Shown: one piece after another, positions 1-8,377 of the stretch
How the letters are laid out: each line of letters opens with the position of its first letter
How positions within the stretch are numbered: position 1 is the stretch's first letter
Source: Flavobacterium pisciphilum
GTDB taxonomy: Bacteria; Bacteroidota; Bacteroidia; Flavobacteriales; Flavobacteriaceae
Reading direction: 5' to 3'
Length of the DNA stretch: 64,000 nucleotides
Assembly: GCF_020905345.1 (NCBI RefSeq)
Contig: NZ_JAJJMO010000001.1
Location: 2,914,001 to 2,978,000 of the forward strand
Made by a program: the position numbers and the translations under genes
Notes under the pieces: model-generated
Databases searched by the model: none
What the model was told of the DNA's origin: nothing
The model's input: the letters and a program-made list of their open reading frames with translations, nothing else

Positions 1-287
1 CCAACTCCTATCCCTTGATTTTCTCTAAATCTTCCCGAATAACTAAACAAATAAGTTTGCGGTGCATTATCAAATTGTACCCATTGACGCTTGTTATAAA
101 AACTCGCATATGTATTTTGTTCTCTAACGAAACTAAAAGCAGGGTTAATTAAATATCTATTAAATTTTAATGAATTTCTGATAGGTATAGAAAATGGAAC
201 AACTCCATCCCCTTTGACATTGTCTTGAGAATAGAGTACTTGTGTTGAGCCGTAAAGAAAAGTAATGAATAGTAAAATTTTCTTCAT
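1..287 (-). CDS. PorP/SprF-family T9SS outer-membrane protein (N-terminal part, cut by window edge)
   Basis: Reads leftward off the window edge, so only about 95 residues are visible. It begins with a signal peptide (MKKILLFITF..., ending in SQ near residue 21). Then come LKFNRYLINPAF and YNKRQWVQFDNAPQTY, which resemble the start of PorP/SprF beta-barrel proteins. In Flavobacterium, SprF-like proteins are outer-membrane partners needed to secrete or anchor specific T9SS cargo with type B C-terminal domains. The ATG at 287 lies one base beyond the stop codon of the preceding gene, whose product appears to carry such a domain, so the two are probably co-translated and functionally paired. The family call is fairly secure; the pairing is inferred from context. 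Confidence 0.8.
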   Translation of the reverse strand, partial: MKKILLFITFLYGSTQVLYSQDNVKGDGVVPFSIPIRNSLKFNRYLINPAFSFVREQNTYASFYNKRQWVQFDNAPQTYLFSYSGRFRENQGIGV

Positions 288-288
288 A

Positions 289-1755
289 TTATTTAATTAC
301 AGTTATAGATCCCTTTTTTTCATCACTACCTTTTTTTATAATGTAATAATAAACTGGATTTATATTTTTAAAATCTTTTATTTCCCATTTAGAAGGATCA
401 TAATCCACACCATTGAACATGACCTCTCCTTGTGAACTAACAATCATAACATTTGTTTCTGCATTTTTATAATCTGTTGGTAAATCCCAAGTATTAAATG
501 CACTACTTAGACTCACTATATTTGGAATATTTTTAAGGTTTGAATCGGAAACTTGAAAATCAAATTCTTTCGTAGAACTACAGCCTGTAGTTTGCGTAAC
601 AGCTACTTTATAATTACCAAGAGTCTTAATCAAATAACTATCAGTAATTGCATCAGTAATAAGCGTCCCATTTAAATACCACTTATAAGAAGGATTTACC
701 GCATCTGTAGTTACAGTTACATTCAATGTTTCTCCAGTTTCTACGTTGATTGGATTACTGCTTGGTACATTTAGGCTTCCAGTGAAAGATCCTTCACTTT
801 GTAAATTAATTGAACCATTCCCTGTACACCCGCCAAAATCGATTTTAACAGTATATAATCCACTAACGTTTGTATCGTAGGTTTGCTTATCTGAGACTAA
901 AACATCTTTACCAGAACCATCTCTTTTAAACCACTCGTATTTTACACCTCCCGAAACACTTAAAGTAGTACTTCCTCCGTTAGGACAAAATGGATTCCCA
1001 AGACTAGAAGTTATTGTAGTACTCGCATCTGTTGTTGATTCACTAACGGTAACTTGATTAGAATAAGAATTTGAGCTTAATATACAAGCTCCATAATTAG
1101 TTCTAGCATAATACACTCCTGGTTGCGTTACAGTATAAGTACCATTAGTAGCAGTAGCAACTAATGTTTCTGGCAAAACAAGTCCATTGTTTTTATACCA
1201 ATTATACGTTAAATCAGGATGCTTTAAAGGGGAGTCATTAAGTGGTCCTCCAGGATTATCGATAGATAAAACATAATTCCCACCAGCACAATATGTAGCA
1301 GTAGGAATAAAGTTATTTATAGTATACTGTGAGTTATGGACTCTATAGTATGCTGGAAATTCAATCGAAGGTTGACCAGTAGCAGCAGGAGCTGTTCCTT
1401 TTATTCTAAGCCTATATTTTTCTCCTCCAGTATTTGTTGGAAATGCAAGTGTAATTTTGCCTGGTGATGTTACAATTTCACCAACAGCCGAGGTATAAAT
1501 TACCGTTGCTTTAGTAAAACTTCCATCTGGTGCAGATAACTCTACTATAAACTGATTCGTCGCTAATAATCCAGTAACTGGTGAAAAATTAAAATTCACA
1601 TCATAGCTATTAAATCCAGGACTAGCACAAACAGGACTAAAATTAAATGTAGGTTGCCCAATAGTTATCTGTGCAAATACATTCGTATTTGCAAAAAAAA
1701 ACACACATAAAAAAAGAAAACTTATGCGAAGATTAGTAGGTAAATCTTTTATCAT
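289..1755 (-). CDS. Secreted Ig-like protein with type B (gliding-associated) C-terminal sorting domain
   Basis: This 488-residue protein has a hydrophobic signal peptide ending near residue 28 (VFA). The N-terminal domain of roughly 160 residues contains a QFIVELSAPDGSF strand. About three Ig/PKD-like units follow, each with an aromatic core (YNWYKN, YEWFKR, YKWYLN) and cysteines. The last 80 residues (IPNIVSLSSAFNTWDLP ... PVYYYIIKKG ... KGSITVIK) look like a diverged gliding-motility-associated, type B T9SS sorting domain. It is therefore probably exported by T9SS and surface-exposed or released. It overlaps the upstream gene by 4 bp and is followed at once by a PorP/SprF gene, the usual arrangement for type B cargo. 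Its ligand or role is unknown. Confidence 0.75.
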   Translation of the reverse strand: MIKDLPTNLRISFLFLCVFFFANTNVFAQITIGQPTFNFSPVCASPGFNSYDVNFNFSPVTGLLATNQFIVELSAPDGSFTKATVIYTSAVGEIVTSPGKITLAFPTNTGGEKYRLRIKGTAPAATGQPSIEFPAYYRVHNSQYTINNFIPTATYCAGGNYVLSIDNPGGPLNDSPLKHPDLTYNWYKNNGLVLPETLVATATNGTYTVTQPGVYYARTNYGACILSSNSYSNQVTVSESTTDASTTITSSLGNPFCPNGGSTTLSVSGGVKYEWFKRDGSGKDVLVSDKQTYDTNVSGLYTVKIDFGGCTGNGSINLQSEGSFTGSLNVPSSNPINVETGETLNVTVTTDAVNPSYKWYLNGTLITDAITDSYLIKTLGNYKVAVTQTTGCSSTKEFDFQVSDSNLKNIPNIVSLSSAFNTWDLPTDYKNAETNVMIVSSQGEVMFNGVDYDPSKWEIKDFKNINPVYYYIIKKGSDEKKGSITVIK

Positions 1756-2159
1756 ATTATTCGTTCTTTAATTACATCGATATCAAAAAACAATAAACTA
1801 TCTATAAAAGTTTCAGAGAAATCATACTTGCAGTTTACATCAAGTGTATTTACAGGATTATTCCATGAAGCAAACGACGATTGAGTATCGCCATTTATAT
1901 CATAAGAATTATTTACCACATCTGAATTTATAGCAAAGCTACCCATGGGGACAGACAACTCTACTATAGACTCATTTGTAGTACTTAATTCTAAAATTGA
2001 TGAAGAGCAAATATTCTCTCCAACAGCTGTGCAAATCGAGGAAACAGGTACTTCTATTGGTTGTACTGTAGTTGCCTCTTGAGCAAATGTATAATTAGTT
2101 GTTATAAGTAATCCAAATAACAACATATATGGTATTTTTTTACAAAGTGGGGCTGCCAT
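1752..2159 (-). CDS. Small secreted protein, first gene of the T9SS module
   Basis: A 135-residue product with a signal peptide ending near residue 26 (YTFA-QE). No family is recognised. The segment SICTAVGENIC ... ESIVELSVPMGSF resembles PVCASPGFNSY ... QFIVELSAPDGSF at the start of the mature protein encoded next, so this may be a shortened or degenerate relative of that N-terminal domain. The stop overlaps the next start by 4 bp, so the two are translationally coupled. No promoter matching TAnnTTTG was noticed just upstream. Possible readings are a real small partner protein or the remnant of a duplication. Confidence 0.6.
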   Translation of the reverse strand: MAAPLCKKIPYMLLFGLLITTNYTFAQEATTVQPIEVPVSSICTAVGENICSSSILELSTTNESIVELSVPMGSFAINSDVVNNSYDINGDTQSSFASWNNPVNTLDVNCKYDFSETFIDSLLFFDIDVIKERII

Positions 2160-2254
2160 TCTTTTATATCTTATATGTTTCCAATTAAAAACTGTGACTC
2201 TTTTTTCGACTAAATCGTTAAAAAAAATTAAGTATCAAACAATAGGTAGGTATA

Positions 2255-3544
2255 CTATTTGTTTGATGCCGTAATTTTACCGATATTAAGTCTGTAGTCC
2301 GGTCTTTTTGGATTCGAGATATCTATAAAAGTTTCGTTATTATTACTTTGTGAATACACGTTAAAGAAGATACTGTTACCATACCAATTCTCTAAATCTT
2401 CATTGTTAGAGTTAAACTCTGTGAAAATATTTCCTTTACATAAATTGAAATACATTTCCTCAAATTTGATTTTTTTCAAATTAGCATCGTTGATCTCTAT
2501 TTTGCTATCTAATACAACCGCAGGGTTAAATCCTGAGATTACACTTCTTTTAAGTTCTAAAGCTGCATTGCTTCCAACGTAAATAGCTTCTTTTACCAAT
2601 CCAGATTGTATATCTGCACTAATGTTATCACTATCATTTAACATTGTAATATTTGCTGCTGTAACCAATGTTTGTTTTTTAGTAAAATCTGTTTCTTCTT
2701 TTTTATCATAAGAAACAACTTCCATACAACGAGAACCTTCTTTATTACTAGTTAAGTAAGAAGATCTAACTGCTAATGAATTGTATATTTTACATTGTGT
2801 TCCTTGAGTAAATTTGAAATCATTGTTGATAGACTTATAAGAAACAAATTTTGTAATATTTAAATCACCACCAATCATATCAAATGAATCACCTCCTGAG
2901 AAGCTAGCCATCACGTTTTCTAAAACAGTTTTGTTTCCAACACCCGCTAATGTTAAGGCATTAAGACTTCCAGCGCCTCTTACTTTTTTTCCTGCAAATT
3001 CAATTCTAACATATCTTAATATACCAGAATTTGCTGCTGCATTTTCTCCTCCATAAGTTGTTAATGCTGGATCTAGATCATAATTAAAAGATGAAATATT
3101 ACCAAACTTATTTATCGGAGCATCGCCTAGAATTACAATTCCACCCCAGTCTCCCGCTTTTTTAACTCCTTTGTTTGAAGTAAAAACGATAGGATCAGTT
3201 TCTAAACCATCGGCTATAATTGAAGCACCTTTTGTTATAACAAGAGTTCCTTTTGATTCATAGTCACCAATAATTAATGTACCTGGTTCTATAGTAAGAA
3301 CTGCATTATTTGTTACGTAAACATTACCTTGAAGAACATAAATATTCCTCTTCAATAATTTTGTGTTTACAGATATCTTTCCTGCTAAAATTTGATTTGC
3401 TTCTCCGTAATCAACTTTGTTCGGTTTAAATTCTGTCCAATTGTTTAACCAGTTGCTATAACCCATTATTCCTTTTTCTTGTTGTGCATTTACGCTGCAC
3501 ACCGCAAAAAGGGCAATCCAAATAATTTGTAATGTTTTTTTCAT
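2255..3544 (-). CDS. Secreted right-handed beta-helix-like protein
   Basis: The likely start is the ATG at 3544, which gives a clean signal peptide (MKKTLQIIWIALFAVCSVNA). An upstream in-frame ATG at 3568 would add eight residues before it and is less likely. The mature protein of about 410 residues has turn-rich strands typical of Bacteroidota parallel beta-helix surface proteins: NVYVTNNAVLTIEPGTLI, GTLVITKGASIIADG, DPIVFTS, AGDWGGIVILGDAPIN, and a later segment LRYVRIEFAG. No catalytic motif is evident and no C-terminal sorting domain is recognised. Relatives are often given uninformative or wrong names. It is separated from the upstream gene by a terminator, so it is probably transcribed alone. 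Confidence 0.75.
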   Translation of the reverse strand: MKKTLQIIWIALFAVCSVNAQQEKGIMGYSNWLNNWTEFKPNKVDYGEANQILAGKISVNTKLLKRNIYVLQGNVYVTNNAVLTIEPGTLIIGDYESKGTLVITKGASIIADGLETDPIVFTSNKGVKKAGDWGGIVILGDAPINKFGNISSFNYDLDPALTTYGGENAAANSGILRYVRIEFAGKKVRGAGSLNALTLAGVGNKTVLENVMASFSGGDSFDMIGGDLNITKFVSYKSINNDFKFTQGTQCKIYNSLAVRSSYLTSNKEGSRCMEVVSYDKKEETDFTKKQTLVTAANITMLNDSDNISADIQSGLVKEAIYVGSNAALELKRSVISGFNPAVVLDSKIEINDANLKKIKFEEMYFNLCKGNIFTEFNSNNEDLENWYGNSIFFNVYSQSNNNETFIDISNPKRPDYRLNIGKITASNK

Positions 3545-3593
3545 GGTAGTAGGTTTTAATATTAACACTAAATAATATTTTGAGTTAATGAAA

Positions 3594-3653
3594 ATTAAAA
3601 AAACTCATTTCGGTATTTTCCTGATAAATCAAAGAAAACACCGAAAACGAGTT
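3594..3653 (-). terminator. Rho-independent terminator downstream of the 3719-4168 gene
   Basis: An imperfect inverted repeat of about 20 bp (3602-3620 with 3634-3653) surrounds a 13-base loop. On the minus strand it is followed by a run of seven T and further T-rich DNA, so it should end leftward transcription of the small secreted gene before the beta-helix gene. Confidence 0.75.
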
Positions 3654-3718
3654 GAATATATCCTGCATCTCATTCAACAAAGCTCTTTATCATTGATGAG
3701 AATAAATTAGGCACTTAA

Positions 3719-4168
3719 TTATTCGTTGCTCTCGTTAAAAAGATGCAACGTTTTTAAAGTGTTTTCATAAAACAAAATCGCTGCGACTAAATTATCTTTA
3801 TCAGAGTAAGGCATCATTTTTCTTTGAAATTCAACTGTTACATCAAGGAATGAATTAGTTGATGCTACTTGGGCGTCTTGGATTTTTTTGTTTTCATTAT
3901 CCATTGGAATACCAAGATCAGCCATCGTAACTCCAGGTTTAGTAGCCAAAGCTATATAAGGTAATGTTTTTACCAAAACTTTGATACGCTCGATGTATAA
4001 TTCTAACAGTTCACCTTTTTGCATCGCTTTTAATTCTTTTTGATCATGGTATTTTCTGATCAGTGCAGTTGTGCTAATAATGCTTTGGGGAGCATTTTTC
4101 GCTTGAGACGATACCATCTCTGTTGACAACATTAAAAAGATGCTTAAAAAAATAATTTTCCCTTTCAT
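3719..4168 (-). CDS. Small secreted protein of unknown function
   Basis: A 149-residue product with a signal peptide (MKGKIIFLSIFLMLSTEMVSS-QA). The rest looks mainly alpha-helical and charged (RKYHDQKELKAMQKGELLELYIERIKVL is amphipathic), with no cysteines and no motif I recognise. It is monocistronic: a TAnnTTTG promoter lies upstream at 4200-4207 and a terminator lies downstream at 3594-3653. It is probably periplasmic or secreted. I cannot suggest a function. Confidence 0.65.
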   Translation of the reverse strand: MKGKIIFLSIFLMLSTEMVSSQAKNAPQSIISTTALIRKYHDQKELKAMQKGELLELYIERIKVLVKTLPYIALATKPGVTMADLGIPMDNENKKIQDAQVASTNSFLDVTVEFQRKMMPYSDKDNLVAAILFYENTLKTLHLFNESNE

Positions 4169-4199
4169 AAATTCTGATTTAAAAATTCAATTATAAAAA

Positions 4200-4207
4200 C
4201 AAAAATA
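4200..4207 (-). promoter_or_regulatory. Bacteroidota -7 element for the 3719-4168 gene
   Basis: The minus strand reads TATTTTTG (TAnnTTTG), with a TTG at 4227-4229 about 19 bases further upstream, matching the Bacteroidota -33/-7 layout. The start codon is 32 bases downstream. Confidence 0.55.
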
Positions 4208-4661
4208 TGTAAATAAAGTTAACTCGCAATCTTTATTGTCCTTTTTTTAATCAAAAAGAGCCAAAATAAGACAAAAAAAGTGCCGTATAACGACTAAACA
4301 CATTCTTTTATCGGTTTTTTTTTGAACAATTAAAAAAAACCATTATGTAAGACTCTAATTGCATTTACATAACTAAACACCAATACTTTAATACTTTTTA
4401 TAATAAAAAAAACATTCTCTTTTCAATTATGTTAAAAATAATATTAACAAGAAAATGTTAACATTATTTTTAATAATCATCACAACAGAACATCTGTTTT
4501 TAATTTTTTTATTTTGACAGAAAAAAAATGGCGAAAGGAGATAAAAAAGATTAAAATCATGTTTTCTGTCCAAAAAAAATTTTAAAATAAACAGATATAA
4601 TTAGCATATTAAGACGTAATAAACTTTATATATGAAAATTTTCGACTAAATCATTTTCTAC
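4208..4661. other. AT-rich intergenic region without a gene
   Basis: About 450 bases between divergent genes. It is very AT-rich with long A and T runs. I found no convincing ORF, RNA gene or repeat in it apart from the promoters at its two ends. Confidence 0.5.
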
Positions 4662-4669
4662 TATCTTTG
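4662..4669 (+). promoter_or_regulatory. -7 element for holB, almost abutting its start codon
   Basis: TATCTTTG matches TAnnTTTG exactly. It ends only four bases before the ATG at 4674, so a transcript starting at the usual distance would have little or no leader. A -33 TTTG is not obvious. Confidence 0.55.
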
Positions 4670-4673
4670 CTTC

Positions 4674-5822
4674 ATGCAATTTTCTGAAATTTTAGGGCAA
4701 GACCACATCAAAAACCACTTAATAAAAACTGCTTCTACAGGTAGAATACCTCATGCACAATTATTTATAGGTTCTGAAGGTTCTGGAACCTTACCCACTG
4801 CCATCGCATACGCGCAATATATACTGTGTGGAAATTCTGGTCCTGATAATGAAAACGGGAACACATCCTGTAATTTAAAGTTCCAGTCCATATCACATCC
4901 TGACCTACATTTTATATATCCAACTGTAACTACCGAAGATGTAAAAACCAAACCTAAAAGTCTGGATTTCATACAAGATTGGCGCAACTTCATTCAAGAA
5001 ATGCCATATGGAGGTTTATTCGATTGGTATAAAATCCTTGGTGTACAAAACAAACAAGGTGAAATTCGGGTAGAAGATGCTCAGGAAGTTTTAAAATCAC
5101 TCGCCTTAAAGTCTTATGAAGGTGGTTATAAAATTATGATTATCTGGATGGCTGATAAAATGAATATCGCAGCATCTAACAAACTTCTGAAATTACTAGA
5201 AGAACCATCCGATAAAACTATTTTCATTTTAATATCCGAAAACGAAGAATCTATTATTCAAACTATCCGTTCGCGTTGTCAAGTATTACACTTTAATGGG
5301 CTAAGTGAACAAGTAATTGCCAATGCACTCGTTTCTAAAGAAAACTTAGAACCCAATTCGGCATTAAAAATTGCACACCAAGCACAAGGTAATTATAACA
5401 AAGCTTTACATCTGATAAAAAATGATGATGACGAATATCCATTTGAACAATGGTTTGTAACATGGGTACGTGCCGCTTTTAAAGCCAAAGGAAATGCAGC
5501 TGCTATCCAAGATTTGATTACTTGGAGTGAGCAAATTGCAGCTTTGGGTCGAGAAAGTCAAAAAAAATTCTTAGAGTTCTGTATAGAAATGTTCCGTCAA
5601 GCACTTTTGCTTAATTATCAAGCACCAAACTTGGTATATATGGAGCCTAAAGTAGAGAAATTTAAACTAGAAAATTTTGCTCCATTTGTTAATGGAAATA
5701 ACATAAATGACATATTCAAAGAGCTTTCTGATGCGATGTATCACATTGAGCGCAACGGAAATGCAAAAATTATTTTAACCGATTTATCCATAAAACTAAC
5801 CCGTTTAATTCATAAAAAATAA
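4674..5822 (+). CDS. holB: DNA polymerase III subunit delta prime
   Basis: This 382-residue AAA+ family protein of the clamp-loader complex helps load the sliding clamp onto primed DNA during replication. The N-terminus (FSEILGQDHIKNHLIKTASTG, then IPHAQLFIGSEGSG) is typical of delta prime. The phosphate-binding loop is degenerate (GSEGSGTLPTA, no Lys-Thr), as expected for this non-hydrolysing subunit. Sensor-like sequences follow: KIMIIWMADKMN, NKLLKLLEEPS, TIFILISENEESI and IRSRCQ (the SRC motif). The gene is close to a leaderless promoter and is followed 4 bp later by a DoxX-family gene, so the two are probably co-transcribed. Confidence 0.9.
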   Translation: MQFSEILGQDHIKNHLIKTASTGRIPHAQLFIGSEGSGTLPTAIAYAQYILCGNSGPDNENGNTSCNLKFQSISHPDLHFIYPTVTTEDVKTKPKSLDFIQDWRNFIQEMPYGGLFDWYKILGVQNKQGEIRVEDAQEVLKSLALKSYEGGYKIMIIWMADKMNIAASNKLLKLLEEPSDKTIFILISENEESIIQTIRSRCQVLHFNGLSEQVIANALVSKENLEPNSALKIAHQAQGNYNKALHLIKNDDDEYPFEQWFVTWVRAAFKAKGNAAAIQDLITWSEQIAALGRESQKKFLEFCIEMFRQALLLNYQAPNLVYMEPKVEKFKLENFAPFVNGNNINDIFKELSDAMYHIERNGNAKIILTDLSIKLTRLIHKK

Positions 5823-5826
5823 AAAG

Positions 5827-6210
5827 ATGAACAATATTGCCTCAATCCTAATTTTAATATTCTTAGCTGTAACATTCCTTCAATCTGGTTACGACAAAAT
5901 TTTCTATTGGAAAGATAATGTGAGCTGGCTAAAAGAACATTTTGCCAAAACACAACTTAAAAACCAAGTACCACTTGCCTTATTTAATGTTCTTATTTTA
6001 GAATTAATATCGGGTATATTATGCGTTGTAGGTTCAATTCAATTGTTTTTAAATAGCGGAAGAGAATATGGATTATATGGAGCAATATTTTCTTGTATTA
6101 CCCTAATAATGTTACTATTTGGACAACGATTAGCTAAAGATTATGATGGAGCAAGAACAATTGCTATTTATTTCATACCTGCAGTTGTAGCGGTCTACTG
6201 GTTAAATTAA
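5827..6210 (+). CDS. DoxX-like inner-membrane protein
   Basis: A 127-residue protein with four predicted membrane helices, near residues 4-20, 46-67, 80-100 and 108-126. The N-terminal sequence FLQSGYDKIFYW and the short hydrophobic layout fit the DoxX/DoxD-like membrane family. The biochemical role of the family is poorly defined (redox or quinone-linked functions have been proposed). It begins 4 bp after holB ends, so it is probably in the same transcript; that link looks positional rather than functional. Confidence 0.75.
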   Translation: MNNIASILILIFLAVTFLQSGYDKIFYWKDNVSWLKEHFAKTQLKNQVPLALFNVLILELISGILCVVGSIQLFLNSGREYGLYGAIFSCITLIMLLFGQRLAKDYDGARTIAIYFIPAVVAVYWLN

Positions 6211-6294
6211 CCAAAACACTTAAGTAAAATAATATAGATGCCCATAAACAGCGCTATTAAAATTTACAAGTGTCTATTTTTATCCATATAAAAC

Positions 6295-7368
6295 ATGAAA
6301 ACCTTAAATTTAGAAAAATTGCTTTTTTTCATTTTTCTTCTTTTATCATTATCTTCAGAAATAACTTCTCAGGAATTTTATATCGAAGATTGGAAATTTG
6401 GACTAAAAGACGCTAACGGAAAGATTCTTATTGCAGCAAAATATGACACAATGGAGTTCATTGAAAATGACTTGATTGTAGTTTCTTTAAATGATAAAAT
6501 AGGCCTACTAACCCAAAAGGGAGTAGAAATTGTCACGCCTAAATACGACTATATTTCAGATTTTAAAGACGGATTTGCATTTGTAAAACAAAACAAAAAG
6601 ATGGGTTATATAAACTCATCAGGATTAGAAATTACTCCAATAAAATATAATTCTGTTATAAGTGAATTTTATAATGGATTTGCTGTCATGCGTTTAGATA
6701 AAAAATGTACCTTAATTGACACGACAGGAAAAGAAATTCTTTCGAATAAATATGAATCAATCGGAAAATTTGAAGAAGGGTTTGCCTCAGTATTTACCAA
6801 TAATAAATTCGGTTTCATAAACGAAAAAGGAAATGAAATTACACATCTAAAATATGATACTGTATATGATTTTAAAGATGGAAATGCTGTAGTTAAAATT
6901 GGTGGGAAGTTAGGGTTAATTGATAAGTCAGGAAATGAAATTACACCATTAAAATATGACAGTATATACCCAATTAATGATCTTTTCGTAGTAGATATAG
7001 ACTCCAAAAGAGGCTTAATAGACAAAACTGGAGCAGAAATTACCGCATTAAAATATGATGCCCTTTATCCTGCAGAAACTACCAATAACAGAAAAATAAT
7101 TCAAGTAGAAATTGGCAATAAAAAAGGATTATTAGACGAAAAAGGAATAGAAATTACTCCTATAAAATACGACAAAATAGGAGCTTTCAACAATTATACT
7201 ATAGTTGAAATAAATGAAAAATATGGATTTATCAATCAATTAGGACAAGAAATTGTAGCTCCAAAATATAACTACATCGCTCCATTTAATGGAGAAAAAA
7301 CAGAGGCAATCCTTAACGGTAAAACACTATATATTAACACCAAAGGCGAAGAAACACTTAAAAAATAA
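6295..7368 (+). CDS. Exported WG-repeat protein A
   Basis: A 357-residue protein with a signal peptide (MKTLNLEKLLFFIFLLLSLS..., ending TSQ near residue 26). The remainder is a chain of about nine WG-type repeats of some 35 residues, each with a core such as GLIDKSGNEITPLKYDSI or GFINEKGNEITHLKYDTV, plus a degenerate last unit. WG repeats build beta-rich modules that usually bind other molecules. One unit (KKCTLIDTTGK) lacks the usual Gly. There is no enzyme motif. A second WG gene follows after only 12 bases and is clearly a paralogue, so this is a tandem duplication, probably an operon. It is likely periplasmic or surface-located. Confidence 0.8.
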   Translation: MKTLNLEKLLFFIFLLLSLSSEITSQEFYIEDWKFGLKDANGKILIAAKYDTMEFIENDLIVVSLNDKIGLLTQKGVEIVTPKYDYISDFKDGFAFVKQNKKMGYINSSGLEITPIKYNSVISEFYNGFAVMRLDKKCTLIDTTGKEILSNKYESIGKFEEGFASVFTNNKFGFINEKGNEITHLKYDTVYDFKDGNAVVKIGGKLGLIDKSGNEITPLKYDSIYPINDLFVVDIDSKRGLIDKTGAEITALKYDALYPAETTNNRKIIQVEIGNKKGLLDEKGIEITPIKYDKIGAFNNYTIVEINEKYGFINQLGQEIVAPKYNYIAPFNGEKTEAILNGKTLYINTKGEETLKK

Positions 7369-7380
7369 AACCTATATTTT

Positions 7381-8340
7381 ATGAATCTTTTAAAATTAAA
7401 CCAGCACATTCTTTTGCTTTTAATAGCATTCGTATTTCAAACAAAAACAATCGCACAAGAAGCATATTTAGATCCAGAAACTGAAAAATGGGGATTAATA
7501 GATGAGAATAGTAACTATATCATCAAACCAAAATATGATAAAATGTTTATCCCGGAAGGTGGATTTTTCATAGTTGTTACAGACAATAAATATGGAGTTA
7601 TTGACTTAACAGGAAAGGAAATTATTGTACCTAAATACGATGAGATTTTAACATCGGAAGATGGTTTTTTTGTTATGCGAATGGGCAAAAAACAAGGTGT
7701 TATAGACCATAATGGAAAAGAAATTGTAGCTCCAAAATATGATGAAGTTTATGTTTATCAAGAAGGTTTGGCAGTCGTTATTTTAAAAGATAAATGGGGA
7801 TTAATCGATACTAAAGGAAAAGAAATTACCCCATTGAAGTATGACAAAATATATGGCGTTAAAGATGGCTTTTCAATGGTTGTACTTAACAACAAAACTG
7901 GATTTGTAGATCGAAGCGGAAAAGAAGTTGTTGTACCAAAATATGATGATGCATTTGGCTTTGACAAAGGAGTATCTATTGTTGGAAATAAAGATAAATG
8001 GGGGCTAATTAACACCAAAGGAAAGGAAATTACTCTATTAAAATATGACAAAATATATGGCCTAGAAGAAAATATCTCACAAGTCACACTAAACGGAAAA
8101 TCAGGATATCTAGACACAACTGGAAAAGAAGTTATTCCATTAAAATATGATGTTATTTATGCTTTCGAGGGAGAATATGCACCAGCAAGCATAGGAAATA
8201 AATGGGGATTGATTAACCGAAAAGGAGAAGTAATGATTCCATTTAAATACGATTCAATGACATGTTTTTGTGGAGAAAGAACAGAAGTAGAACTTGACGG
8301 AGAAACATTTTCAATCAACATCAAGGGAGAACGTATTTAA
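7381..8340 (+). CDS. Exported WG-repeat protein B
   Basis: A 319-residue paralogue of the preceding gene. It has a signal peptide (MNLLKLNQHILLLLIAFVFQ..., ending IAQ near residue 26) and about eight WG repeats that keep the consensus better (EKWGLIDENSN, DKWGLIDTKGKEITPLKYD, NKWGLINRKGE), followed by a degenerate unit. Two near-identical units (DKWGLIDTKGKEITPLKYD and DKWGLINTKGKEITLLKYD) suggest recent internal duplication. The next gene, a lipoprotein, starts 37 bp after its stop. It is probably exported and used for binding; the ligand is unknown. Confidence 0.8.
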   Translation: MNLLKLNQHILLLLIAFVFQTKTIAQEAYLDPETEKWGLIDENSNYIIKPKYDKMFIPEGGFFIVVTDNKYGVIDLTGKEIIVPKYDEILTSEDGFFVMRMGKKQGVIDHNGKEIVAPKYDEVYVYQEGLAVVILKDKWGLIDTKGKEITPLKYDKIYGVKDGFSMVVLNNKTGFVDRSGKEVVVPKYDDAFGFDKGVSIVGNKDKWGLINTKGKEITLLKYDKIYGLEENISQVTLNGKSGYLDTTGKEVIPLKYDVIYAFEGEYAPASIGNKWGLINRKGEVMIPFKYDSMTCFCGERTEVELDGETFSINIKGERI

Positions 8341-8377
8341 ACATTATAAGCTTATTAATGAGTTTCATATTACAATT

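Noticed and set aside
4528..4554. Eight-codon ORF (MAKGDKKD) upstream of holB
   Set aside because: Too short and without promoter support or conservation evidence.
6669..8117. Minus-strand open frames opposite the WG-repeat genes
   Set aside because: They reflect the repeat periodicity of the sense genes; the sense frames have signal peptides and clear repeats.
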